This document shows, piece after piece, positions 1-9,373 of a stretch of DNA of 64,000 nucleotides. A model generated the notes under the pieces. It ran no database searches and had not been told where the DNA came from. It was given only the letters and a program-made list of their open reading frames with translations. A program made the translations under genes and the position numbers. Position 1 is the first letter of the stretch, and each line of letters begins with the position of its first letter. The DNA is from Knoellia sinensis KCTC 19936. GTDB lineage: Bacteria > Actinomycetota > Actinomycetes > Actinomycetales > Dermatophilaceae. The DNA lies in the NCBI RefSeq assembly GCF_000768705.1, contig NZ_AVPJ01000005.1, forward strand, positions 124,001-188,000, written 5' to 3'.

Positions 1-794
1 CGGCGACGCGGTCGCGGTGGCGGCGGCGGGGCCAGGGGAACGTGCGCACGCGGGGGAACGGGTGGGGCAGGCGGCGGCTGCCACGCGGGCGGCGCACCAG
101 ACGGTGCCTCGGCGGACGTCGGTGCCTGGGCGGACGTCGGTGCCTGGGCGGACGTCGGTGCCTGGGCGGCCATCGGCGCCGCTGCGCCTGTCGGCGCGTC
201 CGTGGGGGCAGGAGCTCCGGGCGTGCTGGAGGCAACGGACGCATACGGCGCGGGAGCTGCGGTCGGCACGTTCGCGGCATACGTGCTCGTCCCGGAGGCA
301 CCCGCGGTGCCTTCGAAGGTGGTCCACGACGATCCGGCGACCCGCCCCTTGTTCTGCTCGTGGCGCCAGAACAGGAAGCCGATCAGCGCGAGCACGATGA
401 CGCCCCAGCCGATGAAGAAGCCGTCCTGGCCGAAGACGATCGCCGCGAAGACGATGACGGCGATGACCGACAGGATGATGGCACCGGTGGCCTCGCCCCC
501 GCCGCCGCCACTCACGGCGTCGCGCGCCATGATCCGACCCCCCTCGTCAGGCATGAACAGCCAGGCGAAGAGGTAGATCACGATGCCGAAGCCGCCGAAG
601 AGCGTCAGGGCGATGAAGGCTGCCCGGATGAGGACGGGGTCGACGTCGACGCGACGGGCGATACCTGCTGCGACTCCGGCGAACCACTGGCGCGACCGGT
701 CCCTGCGGAGCCCGGTCGAGGAGATGTCGTCCCAGAACCGGTTGGCCTGGGACGGAGTCTGGATCGACTCGTCGGAGTGAGGTGTCTGCGTCAT
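1..794 (-). CDS. PspC-domain membrane protein, 3' end outside window
   Basis: The minus-strand frame opens at ATG 794 and stays open to the window edge, so the C-terminus is missing. The protein starts MTQTPHSDES. A PspC domain at about residues 30-85 shows the family pattern (FAGVAAGIARRVDVDPVLIRAAF, broken here for description) with a hydrophobic helix ending LFAWLFMPDEGG. Two more membrane segments follow at about 105-150. The rest is a low-complexity Ala/Pro/Thr tail containing repeated AQAPTS units. PspC proteins act at the membrane in envelope stress. It is divergent from a PspC-domain histidine kinase, a common actinobacterial pairing, so the two probably share a control region at 795-920. 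Confidence 0.85.
   Translation of the reverse strand, partial: MTQTPHSDESIQTPSQANRFWDDISSTGLRRDRSRQWFAGVAAGIARRVDVDPVLIRAAFIALTLFGGFGIVIYLFAWLFMPDEGGRIMARDAVSGGGGGEATGAIILSVIAVIVFAAIVFGQDGFFIGWGVIVLALIGFLFWRHEQNKGRVAGSSWTTFEGTAGASGTSTYAANVPTAAPAPYASVASSTPGAPAPTDAPTGAAAPMAAQAPTSAQAPTSAQAPTSAEAPSGAPPAWQPPPAPPVPPRAHVPLAPPPPPRPRR
113..166. repeat. Three tandem 18-bp repeats inside the PspC gene
   Basis: Three exact copies of an 18-bp unit (cggacgtcggtgcctggg) lie at 113-130, 131-148 and 149-166, with degenerate copies on both sides. On the minus strand they encode repeated AQAPTS in the Pro/Ala-rich tail. The unit is a multiple of three, so copy number can change without a frameshift. Confidence 0.9.
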
Positions 795-920
795 GCCACC
801 AACACTGGCTCACGCACCGACTCGCTGCCATGAGGTTTTACCCTGACGACTCCCTGAGGGGACCCCCAAGGCACCCTTGCAGCGGTCACCCGAGCGACGA
901 ACGTGCGTCAGGATGGGGGT

Positions 921-2174
921 GTGGCCACGCCGTACGAACGCCTCAGGGAACAGAGCGCGGACCCCCAGCCGGGTCGTCCGCCGCTGACCCGACCCCTTCA
1001 GGGCCGCTTCATCGCTGGCGTGTGCGCAGGGATCGCCGAGCACCTGGGCGTGAGCCGCCGCTGGGTCCACATTGCGTTCGTGGTCCTTGCCGTCTCGGGT
1101 CCGGGCATCCCGATCTACGCGTTCCTCTGGGCCTGTACCCCGTCGAGCGACCTCGGTGGCGAGGCGCGTGAGCCCGGCGCCCTGCGGGCAATGTCGGGCC
1201 TCGGCGAGTCGCGCTGGGGCATGTTCGTGGCCGCCGGTGGCCTCCTCGTCCTCGTGGGCACAGTCGTGGGGTTGCAGTTCGCGGGGGTCGATGTGCGGGC
1301 CGGCATCCTCCTGCCGCTGCTCCTCATCGCTGGGGGCGTGGCGGTCGCGTGGTCGCATCTCGACGACGCCGAACGCACCAAGTGGCTCGGCACCCACCAT
1401 CAGGACCGTGGCCTGCTCGTCCTGCGTCTTGCTCTGGGCACGACGATCGCCGTCATCGGCATCCTCGTCCTCACGATCCGGGGCAACTCGTTCGCGGCGA
1501 TCGGGGACGCCCTGCTCGCGACCCTCGCCGTCCTCGTCGGCACCGTCCTCATCGCGGCGCCGTGGGTGGTGCGGCTGTGGCGCGACTACCGCGAGGAGCA
1601 GGAGGTCGCGGCCCGCGCCAACGAGCGCGCCGACATCGCCGCCCACCTCCACGACTCCGTCCTCCAGACGCTCGCCCTGATCCAACGACGCTCGCACGAT
1701 CCTGCGTCGGTCACCCAGCTGGCCCGCGCCCAGGAGCGCGAGCTTCGCTCGTGGCTGTATGCCGGCCCCACCGGTTCCGACGAAACCCTCGCCACTGCGG
1801 TCACGGCCGCCGCCCACGACGTCGAGGACCACAGTGGCGTCGTCATCGACCTCGTCGTCACCGGGGATCGGCCGCTCGAGGAGCACGGCACCGCGCTCGT
1901 CCGAGCGATGCGCGAGGCCATGCTCAACGCGACCCGGCACGGGAAGCCGCCCGTGACGGCATACGCGGAGATCGGTCCCTCGGGAGTCGAGGCGTTCGTG
2001 CGTGATCGAGGCGAAGGCTTCGACATTGCCGAGGTTCCCGAGGACCGCTTGGGTGTGCGCGCCTCGATCCTCGGCAGGATGGAACGACACGGCGGGACCG
2101 CCCGGGTGCGCCGCCGTGAGGACGGAACCGAGGTGGAGCTCACGCTGCCGCCTCTCGAAGGAGACGAGTCATGA
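921..2174 (+). CDS. PspC-domain two-component sensor histidine kinase
   Basis: GTG 921 is preferred over an in-frame GTG at 903 because a purine-rich AGGATGGGGG precedes it. Order of domains: N-terminal PspC domain (RFIAGVCAGIAEHLGVSRRWVHIAF), several hydrophobic segments up to about residue 215, a HisKA_3-type dimerisation helix with AAHLHDSVLQTLALIQRR (the His is the expected phosphorylation site), and a C-terminal HATPase (N-box REAMLNATRHGK, G-box DRGEGFD, later TEVELTLP). It overlaps the response regulator gene by 4 bp (ATGA), so the two should be translationally coupled and form a NarL-type two-component system linked to envelope stress. Confidence 0.9.
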   Translation: MATPYERLREQSADPQPGRPPLTRPLQGRFIAGVCAGIAEHLGVSRRWVHIAFVVLAVSGPGIPIYAFLWACTPSSDLGGEAREPGALRAMSGLGESRWGMFVAAGGLLVLVGTVVGLQFAGVDVRAGILLPLLLIAGGVAVAWSHLDDAERTKWLGTHHQDRGLLVLRLALGTTIAVIGILVLTIRGNSFAAIGDALLATLAVLVGTVLIAAPWVVRLWRDYREEQEVAARANERADIAAHLHDSVLQTLALIQRRSHDPASVTQLARAQERELRSWLYAGPTGSDETLATAVTAAAHDVEDHSGVVIDLVVTGDRPLEEHGTALVRAMREAMLNATRHGKPPVTAYAEIGPSGVEAFVRDRGEGFDIAEVPEDRLGVRASILGRMERHGGTARVRRREDGTEVELTLPPLEGDES

Positions 2175-2887
2175 GTCAGCCGACGCAGTCCCAGCCCAGC
2201 ACGCCACGGACAGGACCCGTCCGCATCGTCCTTGTCGACGACCACCGGATGTTCCGCACCGGCGTGCGGAGCGAACTGGCCGAGGAGGCGGCGGCCGCCA
2301 TCGAGATCGTCGGTGAGGCGCCGGACGTCGAGGCCGCCGTCAAGGTCATCCGTGAGACGAAGCCGGACGTGGTGCTCCTCGACGTGCACCTGCCCGGCGG
2401 CACGGGCAAGGGGGGCGCCGACGTCATCAACGGGTGCGTCGGCGTCGAGACCGAGGCGGGCGCGCCGGTGCGCTTCCTCGCGCTGTCGGTGTCGGACGCC
2501 GCCGAGGACGTCATCGCGGTCATCCGTGCCGGTGCGCGCGGCTATGTCACCAAGACCATCACCGCGCGCGACCTGGCGACGGCGGTGCGTCGCGTGGCGG
2601 ACGGCGACGCGGTGTTCTCGCCGCGCCTGGCGGGGTTCGTCCTCGACGCGTTCGGCGCGGCCGCGGGTGAGATCGCCGAGGTCGACGAGGAGCTCGACCG
2701 GCTCTCGGCACGCGAGCGGGAGGTCATGCGGCTCATCGCGCGCGGCTACCAATACAAGGAAGTCGCCAAGGAGCTCTTCATCTCGGTCAAGACCGTCGAG
2801 ACGCACGTCTCCTCGGTGCTGCGCAAGCTCCAACTGTCGTCACGGCACGAGCTCACGGCCTGGGCGATGGGGCGGCGGCTCGTCTAG
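2171..2887 (+). CDS. LuxR/NarL-family response regulator
   Basis: 238 aa. The receiver domain (about 17-140) has the acidic pair VDDH, the phospho-acceptor Asp near residue 71 in VVLLDVHLP, and the conserved Lys in GYVTKT. The C-terminal LuxR helix-turn-helix is clear: LSAREREVMRLIARG, then SVKTVETHVSSVLRKL. The receiver has a slightly long loop (GGTGKGGADVINGCVG). Its start overlaps the kinase stop, which identifies the cognate pair. Confidence 0.92.
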   Translation: MSQPTQSQPSTPRTGPVRIVLVDDHRMFRTGVRSELAEEAAAAIEIVGEAPDVEAAVKVIRETKPDVVLLDVHLPGGTGKGGADVINGCVGVETEAGAPVRFLALSVSDAAEDVIAVIRAGARGYVTKTITARDLATAVRRVADGDAVFSPRLAGFVLDAFGAAAGEIAEVDEELDRLSAREREVMRLIARGYQYKEVAKELFISVKTVETHVSSVLRKLQLSSRHELTAWAMGRRLV

Positions 2888-2912
2888 GAACACGCCCGGT
2901 TAGCCTCGGCGC

Positions 2913-3254
2913 ATGGATCTCCTGAAGACCCTCGTCCTCGTCCTGCATCTCCTCGGCCTGCTCGCGATCGTCGGCAGCGTCGTCATCCGACGCGGCGTGC
3001 CCACGCCGGCGCTGGTCTGGGGTGCCCGAGCGCAGATCCTCACCGGGCTGGTGCTCGTGGGACTCGCCGAGGCCGGTGACGGCGACGTCAACCACATGAA
3101 GATCGGCATCAAGCTCCTCGTGGCGCTCGCGGTGGCCGCGTGCGCCGAGATCGCGGCCGCGCGCGAGCGTCGTGGTGAGGGCAACCCCAACCTCGTCCAC
3201 GCGGCCGGCGCGCTCGCCGTGGTCAACGCGCTCATCGCGTCCCTCTGGAACTGA
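2913..3254 (+). CDS. Small membrane protein, function unknown
   Basis: 113 aa from ATG 2913, 25 bp after the response regulator. It contains about four hydrophobic segments (LKTLVLVLHLLGLLAIVG at the start; ALVWGARAQILTGLVLVGLA; LLVALAVAACAEIAAA; ALAVVNALIASLW at the end) with a short His/Lys-containing loop (DVNHMKIGIK). Its GC-rich codon use resembles the neighbours and looks coding. I do not recognise a named family. It may be cotranscribed with the two-component pair. Confidence 0.7.
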   Translation: MDLLKTLVLVLHLLGLLAIVGSVVIRRGVPTPALVWGARAQILTGLVLVGLAEAGDGDVNHMKIGIKLLVALAVAACAEIAAARERRGEGNPNLVHAAGALAVVNALIASLWN

Positions 3255-3296
3255 GCGGGGTGGTGAGCTGCTCCCTGACTTTCAGGGGCATCTTCC

Positions 3297-4298
3297 TCAG
3301 GGGATGAGGAGCAGCTTGCCCTGCGTGCGGCGGCCTTCGAGATCGGCGTATGCCGTGCGCGCGTCACTGAGCGGATAGCGCCCGCCCACCGTCACCTGGA
3401 CCTCGCCGGACTCGATCCACGCGAAGAGCTCGGTGGTGCGGGCACGGAGTTCGTCCGGCGTGGCGACGTAGGAACCCAGGCTCGGTCGGGTGATGAAGAG
3501 TGAACCGAGCTTGTTGAGTCGCTGGAGGTCGAACGGCGGCACCTGACCGCTCGCGCCGCCGTAGAGCACCATCATTCCTCGGGGGCGGAGGGACTCGAGG
3601 GACGCGTCGAAGGTGTCCTTGCCGACGCCGTCGTAGACCACGTCGACGCCAACGCCATCGGTCAGTTCACGGACGGCGGCGGCGAGGTCGTCGACCTCGG
3701 AGTAGTTGATGAGGTCGTCGGCGCCGCGCTCTCGAGCGGTCTCGAGCTTCTCGGCAGAGCCGGCGGTGGCGATGACCCGCCCGCCGCGCTTCTTGATCAT
3801 CTGGGTGAGGAGCTGTCCGACACCACCCGCCGCGGCGTGGACGAGGGCCACGGTGCCCTGCTGCACGGCATACGTGCTCGTGCTGAGGTAGTGCGCCGTG
3901 AGTCCCTGGAGCATGGCGGCAGCCGCGATCTCGAGGTCCACATTGGGTGGGACCTGGACGAGCTGGGTGTCGTCGACGAGCGCGTAGGTCTGTGCCGACG
4001 CCCGTCCCTGACCCCAGGCCACGCGGTCGCCGACGACGAAGCAGTTGACGTTCTCACCGACCGCGACGACCTCACCGGCACCTTCGCTGCCAAGGACGAA
4101 CGGCGTGTCCATCGGGTAGACACCCGCGCGCTGGTAGGTGTCGATGAAGTTCACACCGGCAGCGGCCACCCGGACGAGAACCTGACCGGGACCGGGCTCG
4201 GTCACCGGTTGGTCGCGGACCTCGAGGACGTCGCCGTCCCCGTGGTGGGGCACGACGAGGGCGGGTGCGGATTCGGGCAGGTCGGAACCGGAAGGCAT
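3297..4298 (-). CDS. Zinc-independent quinone oxidoreductase (zeta-crystallin type)
   Basis: Medium-chain dehydrogenase/reductase of about 333 aa. The N-terminal GroES-like half has VRVAAAGVNFIDTYQRAG, the quinone oxidoreductase signature lacking the zinc-ligand cysteines of alcohol dehydrogenases. The NADPH-binding half has VALVHAAAGGVGQLLTQ (AAxGGVG). It ends YADLEGRRTQGKLLLIP, typical of Qor. Expected reaction: NADPH-dependent reduction of quinones or enones. ATG 4298 is chosen; an adjacent GTG at 4301 is equally possible. It is convergent with the preceding small membrane protein gene. Confidence 0.88.
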   Translation of the reverse strand: MPSGSDLPESAPALVVPHHGDGDVLEVRDQPVTEPGPGQVLVRVAAAGVNFIDTYQRAGVYPMDTPFVLGSEGAGEVVAVGENVNCFVVGDRVAWGQGRASAQTYALVDDTQLVQVPPNVDLEIAAAAMLQGLTAHYLSTSTYAVQQGTVALVHAAAGGVGQLLTQMIKKRGGRVIATAGSAEKLETARERGADDLINYSEVDDLAAAVRELTDGVGVDVVYDGVGKDTFDASLESLRPRGMMVLYGGASGQVPPFDLQRLNKLGSLFITRPSLGSYVATPDELRARTTELFAWIESGEVQVTVGGRYPLSDARTAYADLEGRRTQGKLLLIP

Positions 4299-4354
4299 CA
4301 CCTCAGGCTAGGCGACACACGCCCAGCGGGCACAGGTGGCTCATGGGGCATGGC

Positions 4355-5419
4355 TCACGCGGGGTGCAGGTGGACCTCGGTGGCCTTGACCGAGAGGACG
4401 ACCCGATCGCCGCGTGTCAGACCGAGCTCGGCCACGGCGGCAGCGGTGATGTCGGCACTGAGCAGGTCGGTGCGCACCCGCACGACATGACCGTGCGGCT
4501 CCAGCTCGACGATCGTGGCGTCGAGCGTGTTGCGGGGGCTGCCGTGCGGTGCCTCAAGGTGCACGCTCACCGCCGACGGGGCGACCACGGCCGCGGCGCG
4601 GCCTCCGTCGGCGATGGGCACCTCGGTGAGGCCGTGGAGGAGGCGACCGTCCGGCATACGGAGGGCTTGGCCGTGGGCGACCCCGCGCACGAGGTTGAGT
4701 CCGGCGAAGCGGGCACCGAAGTCGCTCCTGGGGCGGCTCAGCACGCGGGTCGTCTCGCCGGAGTCGACGATGCGACCGGCATCCAGGACGGCGATCCGGT
4801 CGGCGAGCAGCGCGGCGTCCAGCACCTCGTGGGTCACGAGGATCGTCGTGCGCGAAGCGAGGACGCGGCGCAGGAGGTCACGGATCTCGGGAGCGGACTC
4901 GACATCCAGCGCGGCGAGGGGTTCGTCGACGAGGAGGACCTGAGGCTCCGTGGCGAGGGCTCTCGCGATGGCAACCCGCTGCTGCTGGCCGCCGGACAGT
5001 GCGCGCGGACGACGATCTCCGTATGCCGTCATGCCCACCTCTGCGAGCCACCGCTCGGCGTCGTCCCGGGCCTGGTTCTTGCTTCGCCGCACGTGGCCGC
5101 CGCGGGAGCGCGGGCCGAAGGCGACGTTGTCGCGCACCGTGAGGTGGGGGAAGAGTCGGGCCTCCTGGGCGAGGAGCGCCATGCCGCGGTCGTGCGGGGG
5201 AACCCACGTGCCGCGGGTGCCGTCCGTGGTGTCGGACAGGACCCGATCGGCGAGGCGCACGGTTCCCTCCGGTCTGACGAGACCGGCGAGGGCCGCGAGG
5301 ACGGTGGACTTGCCGGCACCGTTCGCGCCGAGGAGAGCGAGGGTTTCGCCGGGATGCACTGTGAAGTGCACCTCGACATCGCGGTCCGCGACGCGGAGGT
5401 CGGCGCTCAGCGCACTCAT
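4355..5419 (-). CDS. modC: Molybdate ABC transporter ATPase ModC
   Basis: 354 aa starting [10 protein letters not shown]. The open frame extends well upstream, but that part lies over modB on the same strand in another frame, so ATG 5419 is the start. ABC ATPase: Walker [10 protein letters not shown], signature [15 protein letters not shown], Walker [14 protein letters not shown]-loop LVTHE. A C-terminal TOBE domain (about 285-354) is the molybdate-sensing part typical of ModC. It overlaps modB by 4 bp and completes an ABC importer that probably serves the molybdenum hydroxylase at 43-47 kb. Confidence 0.93.
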   Translation of the reverse strand: MSALSADLRVADRDVEVHFTVHPGETLALLGANGAGKSTVLAALAGLVRPEGTVRLADRVLSDTTDGTRGTWVPPHDRGMALLAQEARLFPHLTVRDNVAFGPRSRGGHVRRSKNQARDDAERWLAEVGMTAYGDRRPRALSGGQQQRVAIARALATEPQVLLVDEPLAALDVESAPEIRDLLRRVLASRTTILVTHEVLDAALLADRIAVLDAGRIVDSGETTRVLSRPRSDFGARFAGLNLVRGVAHGQALRMPDGRLLHGLTEVPIADGGRAAAVVAPSAVSVHLEAPHGSPRNTLDATIVELEPHGHVVRVRTDLLSADITAAAVAELGLTRGDRVVLSVKATEVHLHPA

Positions 5420-6198
5420 GCTGTCCCCTCCGCGAGCGAGTCTCGGCGGCCCCGGGTGAGGCCGATGATGAGCACCGCGACGGCGACGAGAACGAGGGAG
5501 AGGGCGACGGCAGCGCGGGGGTCGCTCTCGCGCTGGAGGTAGATCTCGAGGGGGAGCGTGCGTGTCGTGCCCTGGAGTGAGCCGGCGAACGTGATCGTCG
5601 CGCCGAACTCGCCCAGGCAGCGGGCGAACGCGAGGATCGTTCCGGAGGCAAGTCCGGGAAGAACCAGGGGGACCGTGATCCGGCGGAAGACCGTGCCCGG
5701 GCGGGCGCCGAGGGTCGCTGCGACCTCCTCGAAGCGCGTCCCGGCAGTGCGCAGGGCGCCTTCGACGCTGAGGACGAGGAACGGCATCGCGACGAACGTC
5801 TGGGCGATGACGACCGCGGTGGTCGAGAACGCGATCTCGAGCCCGAGGACCTCGAGGGTGCTTCCCAGGACCCCTCTCCGACCGAACGCCTGGAGGAGGG
5901 CGATGCCGCCGACGACGGGTGGGATGACGAGCGGCAGCAGGACGAGCGATCGCAGGGCGGTGGTGGCGGCCCCCGAGCTGCGGGCGAGGACTGCTGCGAG
6001 CGGGATGCCGAGGAGCAGGCAGAGCAAGGTGCTCACGGCCGCCGTCCGAAGGCTCAGGAGGAGAGCGTCCGTCGACGCGTCCGACGTGACGAGTGCACCG
6101 AAGTTCGCCCAGTCGACGGTGAGCGCCATCGCCACGATGGGTACGGCGACGAGCAGTGCACCCAGACCTGCCGGGAGCAGGAGCCAACGAGGGATCAT
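5416..6198 (-). CDS. modB: Molybdate ABC transporter permease ModB
   Basis: 260 aa with about six membrane helices and the binding-protein-dependent transport EAA-type loop ([22 protein letters not shown]). The stretch [15 protein letters not shown] is characteristic of ModB/CysT permeases. Its stop overlaps the modC start and its start overlaps the modA stop, each by 4 bp, so the three are one operon. Substrate assignment (molybdate, possibly tungstate) rests on the ModA/ModC neighbours. Confidence 0.93.
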   Translation of the reverse strand: MIPRWLLLPAGLGALLVAVPIVAMALTVDWANFGALVTSDASTDALLLSLRTAAVSTLLCLLLGIPLAAVLARSSGAATTALRSLVLLPLVIPPVVGGIALLQAFGRRGVLGSTLEVLGLEIAFSTTAVVIAQTFVAMPFLVLSVEGALRTAGTRFEEVAATLGARPGTVFRRITVPLVLPGLASGTILAFARCLGEFGATITFAGSLQGTTRTLPLEIYLQRESDPRAAVALSLVLVAVAVLIIGLTRGRRDSLAEGTA

Positions 6199-7055
6199 GG
6201 CGCGGCGAAGCCGGCGTCCCGGAGCACCTTCTGACCGTCGGCACCGGTGATCGCGGCCACGAACTCGTCGGCAAGGCCCGCATCCTTGGCGCTCTTGAGG
6301 GCAGCGATCGGGTAGATGTTGATCGCCGACTTCGCCTCGGGGAAGTCGATGCCCTTGACCTCGGCGCCCGTGCTGGAGGTGTTGGCTCCGGCGACATCCG
6401 TCACGTAGACGAGGCCCGCGTCGGCCTCACCCGACCGCACCTTGCCGAGGACGTCGGTGACGGACTGCTCCTCGCTCACGGGCTTGATGTCGATGCCGGC
6501 GGACTTCTCGACCGAGTTGGCGGCCGCCCCGCACGGAACCGCGGGTGCGCAGAGGACGACCTTGGCGTCGGCCCTGGTGAGGTCGGTCAGGGTCGCGATC
6601 CCTGCCGGGTTGTCGGCGGGCACGACGATCTGGAGGGTGTTGGACACGAACGGCGTGGGTGTCTCGACGACGAGCGAGTCGGCGACGGCCTTGGCCATGG
6701 TGGGTTCGTTGGCCGTGGCGAGCACGTCGGCCGGTGCTCCCTCCTGGAGCTGGGCCACGAGGCCGGAGGAGCCGCCGAAGCTGAACCTCACCGTCACGCC
6801 GGGGTGAGCCTTCTCGAAGGACTCGGCGATCTCCTCGAACGGCTTCTGGAGCGACGCGGCGGCGAAGACGGTCAGTGTGCGTTCTTGCGCCGGGGATGAA
6901 CTGGACTGTGTCGCAGTGGAATTCGCGTCCGAACGCGTGTCGGCCGCGCCGCTCGCGCCACAGGCGCCGAGGACGAGAAGTGCGCAGGCAGCGGCAGCGG
7001 TGCGGACGGCATACGAGATGGACTTCGAGGGGAGCAGCTGGGTGATGACGTTCAC
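6195..7055 (-). CDS. modA: Molybdate-binding lipoprotein ModA
   Basis: 286 aa from GTG 7055, which overlaps the upstream TOBE gene stop as GTGA; the longer in-frame extension over that gene is not credible. An N-terminal signal ends in a lipobox (VLGAC, Cys near residue 32), so it is a lipid-anchored periplasmic-side binding protein. The mature part has the ModA pattern: [41 protein letters not shown], and YVTDVAGA. It delivers molybdate to ModBC. Confidence 0.92.
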   Translation of the reverse strand: MNVITQLLPSKSISYAVRTAAAACALLVLGACGASGAADTRSDANSTATQSSSSPAQERTLTVFAAASLQKPFEEIAESFEKAHPGVTVRFSFGGSSGLVAQLQEGAPADVLATANEPTMAKAVADSLVVETPTPFVSNTLQIVVPADNPAGIATLTDLTRADAKVVLCAPAVPCGAAANSVEKSAGIDIKPVSEEQSVTDVLGKVRSGEADAGLVYVTDVAGANTSSTGAEVKGIDFPEAKSAINIYPIAALKSAKDAGLADEFVAAITGADGQKVLRDAGFAAP

Positions 7056-7444
7056 GGGGTCTCCACGATGACGGTCGTCGACTTCACGACGGCGACGGCT
7101 ACGGAACCGAGCTCGAGTTCGAGCTCGCGGACGGCTTCGCTCGACATGAGCGAGACGACACGGAAGGGGCCGCACTGGAGCTCGACCTGGGCCATGACCT
7201 TGTCCATGGTGATGTCGGTGACGAGCCCGACGAAGCGGTTGCGGGCCGAACGGCCGACGCTCGACGGGTCGGCTGCGGCGCGCGACTGCTCGCGCGCGAG
7301 AAGGGCGACGGCATGGCCGTCGACGACCTTGCGGCCGGCGTCGTCCGTGACTGCGTCGAGGGCCCCACTGTCGACCCAGCGTCGGACGGTGTCGTCACTG
7401 ACGCCGAGGAACATGGCGGCTTCAGAAAGGCGCATCTGCGGCAT
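7052..7444 (-). CDS. HTH plus TOBE (molybdopterin-binding) protein, likely molybdate regulator
   Basis: About 130 aa. The N-terminal MerR/excisionase-like helix-turn-helix reads MRLSEAAMFLGVSDDTVRRW; the C-terminal half (about 65-130) is a TOBE/Mop-like domain (RNRFVGLVTDITMDKVMAQVEL). This architecture is common just upstream of modABC in actinobacteria and is thought to sense molybdate. ATG 7444 is chosen because AGGG lies about 8 nt upstream; GTG 7453 and ATG 7435 are alternatives. It is first in the operon and overlaps modA by 3-4 bp. Confidence 0.82.
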   Translation of the reverse strand: MPQMRLSEAAMFLGVSDDTVRRWVDSGALDAVTDDAGRKVVDGHAVALLAREQSRAAADPSSVGRSARNRFVGLVTDITMDKVMAQVELQCGPFRVVSLMSSEAVRELELELGSVAVAVVKSTTVIVETP

Positions 7445-7482
7445 AAGGAACACCCTATCCCCGCAGGTGCGGAGTTCGAGCG

Positions 7483-8340
7483 TCAGGGCCGCAGGCTGAG
7501 CAGGGCGTCGTCGAGCATGCCCGGGGTAAGGCGGCCGGTGTAGGTGTTGTGCGGGCTGACGTGGAAGCAGCCGACGAGCCGGACGGGGTGGCCGGTGGGG
7601 GTGTGGAGTGTCGTCTCTGTCAGGTGGCCGAACTTCGGCTTGGGTTTGGGAACGGTCCAGCCGAGGGTTGTCGTTGCTGCGAGGACGCCGTTCCAGCCGA
7701 TGGCGCCAAGCGTCATGATGACCCTCAGGTGGTCACCGAGGAGTTCGAGGTCGCGCCCGAGCCAGGTCGCGCACGTCGCCTTTTCCTGCGCTGTGGGCTT
7801 GTTCTCGGGTGGGGCGCAGCGAACCGCCGCCACGATCCGTATGCCGTTCAGCGCCAGGCCGTCTCCAGCGCCGACCGAAGTCGGCTGGTTCGCGTACCCG
7901 GTGCGGTGGAGGGCGGCATACAGGAAATCGCCGGAGGCGTCACCGGTGAACATCCGGCCGGTGCGGTTGGTTCCGTTGGCGGCCGGGGCGAGGCCGACGA
8001 TGAGGGTGTCGGCGGCGGGGTCGCCGAAGCTCGGGCCGGGTCGTCCCCAGTAGGGCTCGTGGGCGAAGGATGCCCGGCGGCCCTGTGTCGCAACGCTTTC
8101 GCGCCAGTCGACCAGCCGTGGGCAGGCGCGACAGACACTGACGCGGGCATCCAGCTCGCCGAGGGTCGGTGCGGTGCGGGCGAGTTCGTGGACGGTCGCT
8201 TCGTCGTGAGCGACGGGTGTGTCGGGGGCGGCAGGATCGCCCGGCCAGCCGGAGCCCGGGGGGACGGGAGAGAGGAAGGGGTCGCCCGTGATCGGATGCG
8301 GATCGGGGCCGACTCGAACGACGCCGTCTTGTGCGGTCAC
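7483..8340 (-). CDS. Uracil-DNA glycosylase, family 5 (UdgB-like)
   Basis: 285 aa. Motif [19 protein letters not shown] is the family-5/UdgB active-site region, which lacks the usual polar catalytic residue of motif A. Four cysteines near residues 70, 73, 175 and 190 fit the 4Fe-4S ligands (CRAC ... [10 protein letters not shown] ... ATC). Motif C is HVSPHN. It removes uracil or other deaminated bases from DNA. GTG 8340 overlaps the LigD polymerase stop by 4 bp, so glycosylase and polymerase are translationally coupled. Confidence 0.85.
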   Translation of the reverse strand: MTAQDGVVRVGPDPHPITGDPFLSPVPPGSGWPGDPAAPDTPVAHDEATVHELARTAPTLGELDARVSVCRACPRLVDWRESVATQGRRASFAHEPYWGRPGPSFGDPAADTLIVGLAPAANGTNRTGRMFTGDASGDFLYAALHRTGYANQPTSVGAGDGLALNGIRIVAAVRCAPPENKPTAQEKATCATWLGRDLELLGDHLRVIMTLGAIGWNGVLAATTTLGWTVPKPKPKFGHLTETTLHTPTGHPVRLVGCFHVSPHNTYTGRLTPGMLDDALLSLRP

Positions 8341-9326
8341 GGCTTGTCGCCGTCGTCCTCTGGCTCCGGCGGGGTGTCCGCTCCCTCGCGTTCGTCACGG
8401 TCGGCCCAGTCAAGGAGGGGCGCGATGTCGAAGACGTGCTCGTCGATGTCGGCGTGGAGGTCGCCTAGTTTCTTGAAGCGCTTCGGGACGGTCGCGATGG
8501 TGCAGTCCTGGGGCTCGACATCGTCGATCTCGTCCCAGGCGATCGGGGTCGAGACGGTGCCGATCGTGTTGCCGCGCACCGAGTACGCGCTCGCGATGGT
8601 GTGGTCGCGCGCGTTCTGGTTGTAGTCGACGAAGACCGCCGCGGGGTCGCGGTCCTTGCGCCACCACGTCGTCGTCACGTCGTCGGGGGCGCGGCGCTCC
8701 ACCTCACGAGCGAAGGCGAGGGCGGCGCGGCGTACCTCCTGGAAGCCGTGGTCGGGCGCGATCCGGACGTAGACGTGGAGTCCGTGGCCGCCGCTCGTCT
8801 TGGGGAAGCCGGTGGCGCCGAGCTCGTCGAGGACCTCGTGGGCGACGTGGGCGACGCGGCGGACCCGGTCGAAGGGCGCCTCGGGCATCGGGTCGAGGTC
8901 GATCCGCCACTCGTCGGGCTGCTCGGTGTCGGCGCGGCGGCTGTTCCACGGGTGGAACTCGACGGTACTCATCTGCACGGCCCAGACGATGTGGGCGAGG
9001 TCTGTGGGGCACAGCTCGTCGGCGTGGAGCCCATATCGCGGGAAGTGCAGCCGCACTGTCTCGAGCCACGGGGGAGCGCCGCGGGGGACCCGCTTCTGGT
9101 GGACCTTCTTGCCGTCGACGCCGTCGGGGAAGCGGTGCAGCATCGTCGGTCGCTCGCGCAGGGCGTTGAGGATCCCGTCGCCGACGGAGATGTAGTAGTT
9201 CGCGAGGTCGAGCTTGGTCTCACCCCGCTCGGAGAAGTAGATCCGGTTGGGGCTCGACAGCTTGATCTCGTGGCCGGCGACGTCGAGATAGACCGGTTCG
9301 CCGAACTCACCCTTGCGAGAGGCCAT
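8337..9326 (-). CDS. LigD-type polymerase/primase domain protein (NHEJ polymerase)
   Basis: 329 aa from ATG 9326; the upstream in-frame extension lies over the DUF222 gene and is discarded. The single archaeo-eukaryotic primase-like polymerase domain carries [15 protein letters not shown] (metal-binding DxD), [14 protein letters not shown] (nucleotide-binding SGxxGxH) and [21 protein letters not shown]. No ligase or nuclease module is attached, so this is a stand-alone PolDom as in many actinobacteria. It extends or fills DNA ends, with ribonucleotide preference in known homologues. It is coupled to the uracil glycosylase. Confidence 0.9.
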   Translation of the reverse strand: MASRKGEFGEPVYLDVAGHEIKLSSPNRIYFSERGETKLDLANYYISVGDGILNALRERPTMLHRFPDGVDGKKVHQKRVPRGAPPWLETVRLHFPRYGLHADELCPTDLAHIVWAVQMSTVEFHPWNSRRADTEQPDEWRIDLDPMPEAPFDRVRRVAHVAHEVLDELGATGFPKTSGGHGLHVYVRIAPDHGFQEVRRAALAFAREVERRAPDDVTTTWWRKDRDPAAVFVDYNQNARDHTIASAYSVRGNTIGTVSTPIAWDEIDDVEPQDCTIATVPKRFKKLGDLHADIDEHVFDIAPLLDWADRDEREGADTPPEPEDDGDKP

Positions 9327-9373
9327 GCACGACACGGTATGCCGTCCCCTCACGTTTGTCGGGCGGCTGCACC

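Noticed and set aside
4355-6397. 680-aa reading frame ending in ModC
   Set aside because: Only the last 354 codons are ModC; the earlier part overlaps modB in another frame, is Arg/Pro-rich and has no domain.
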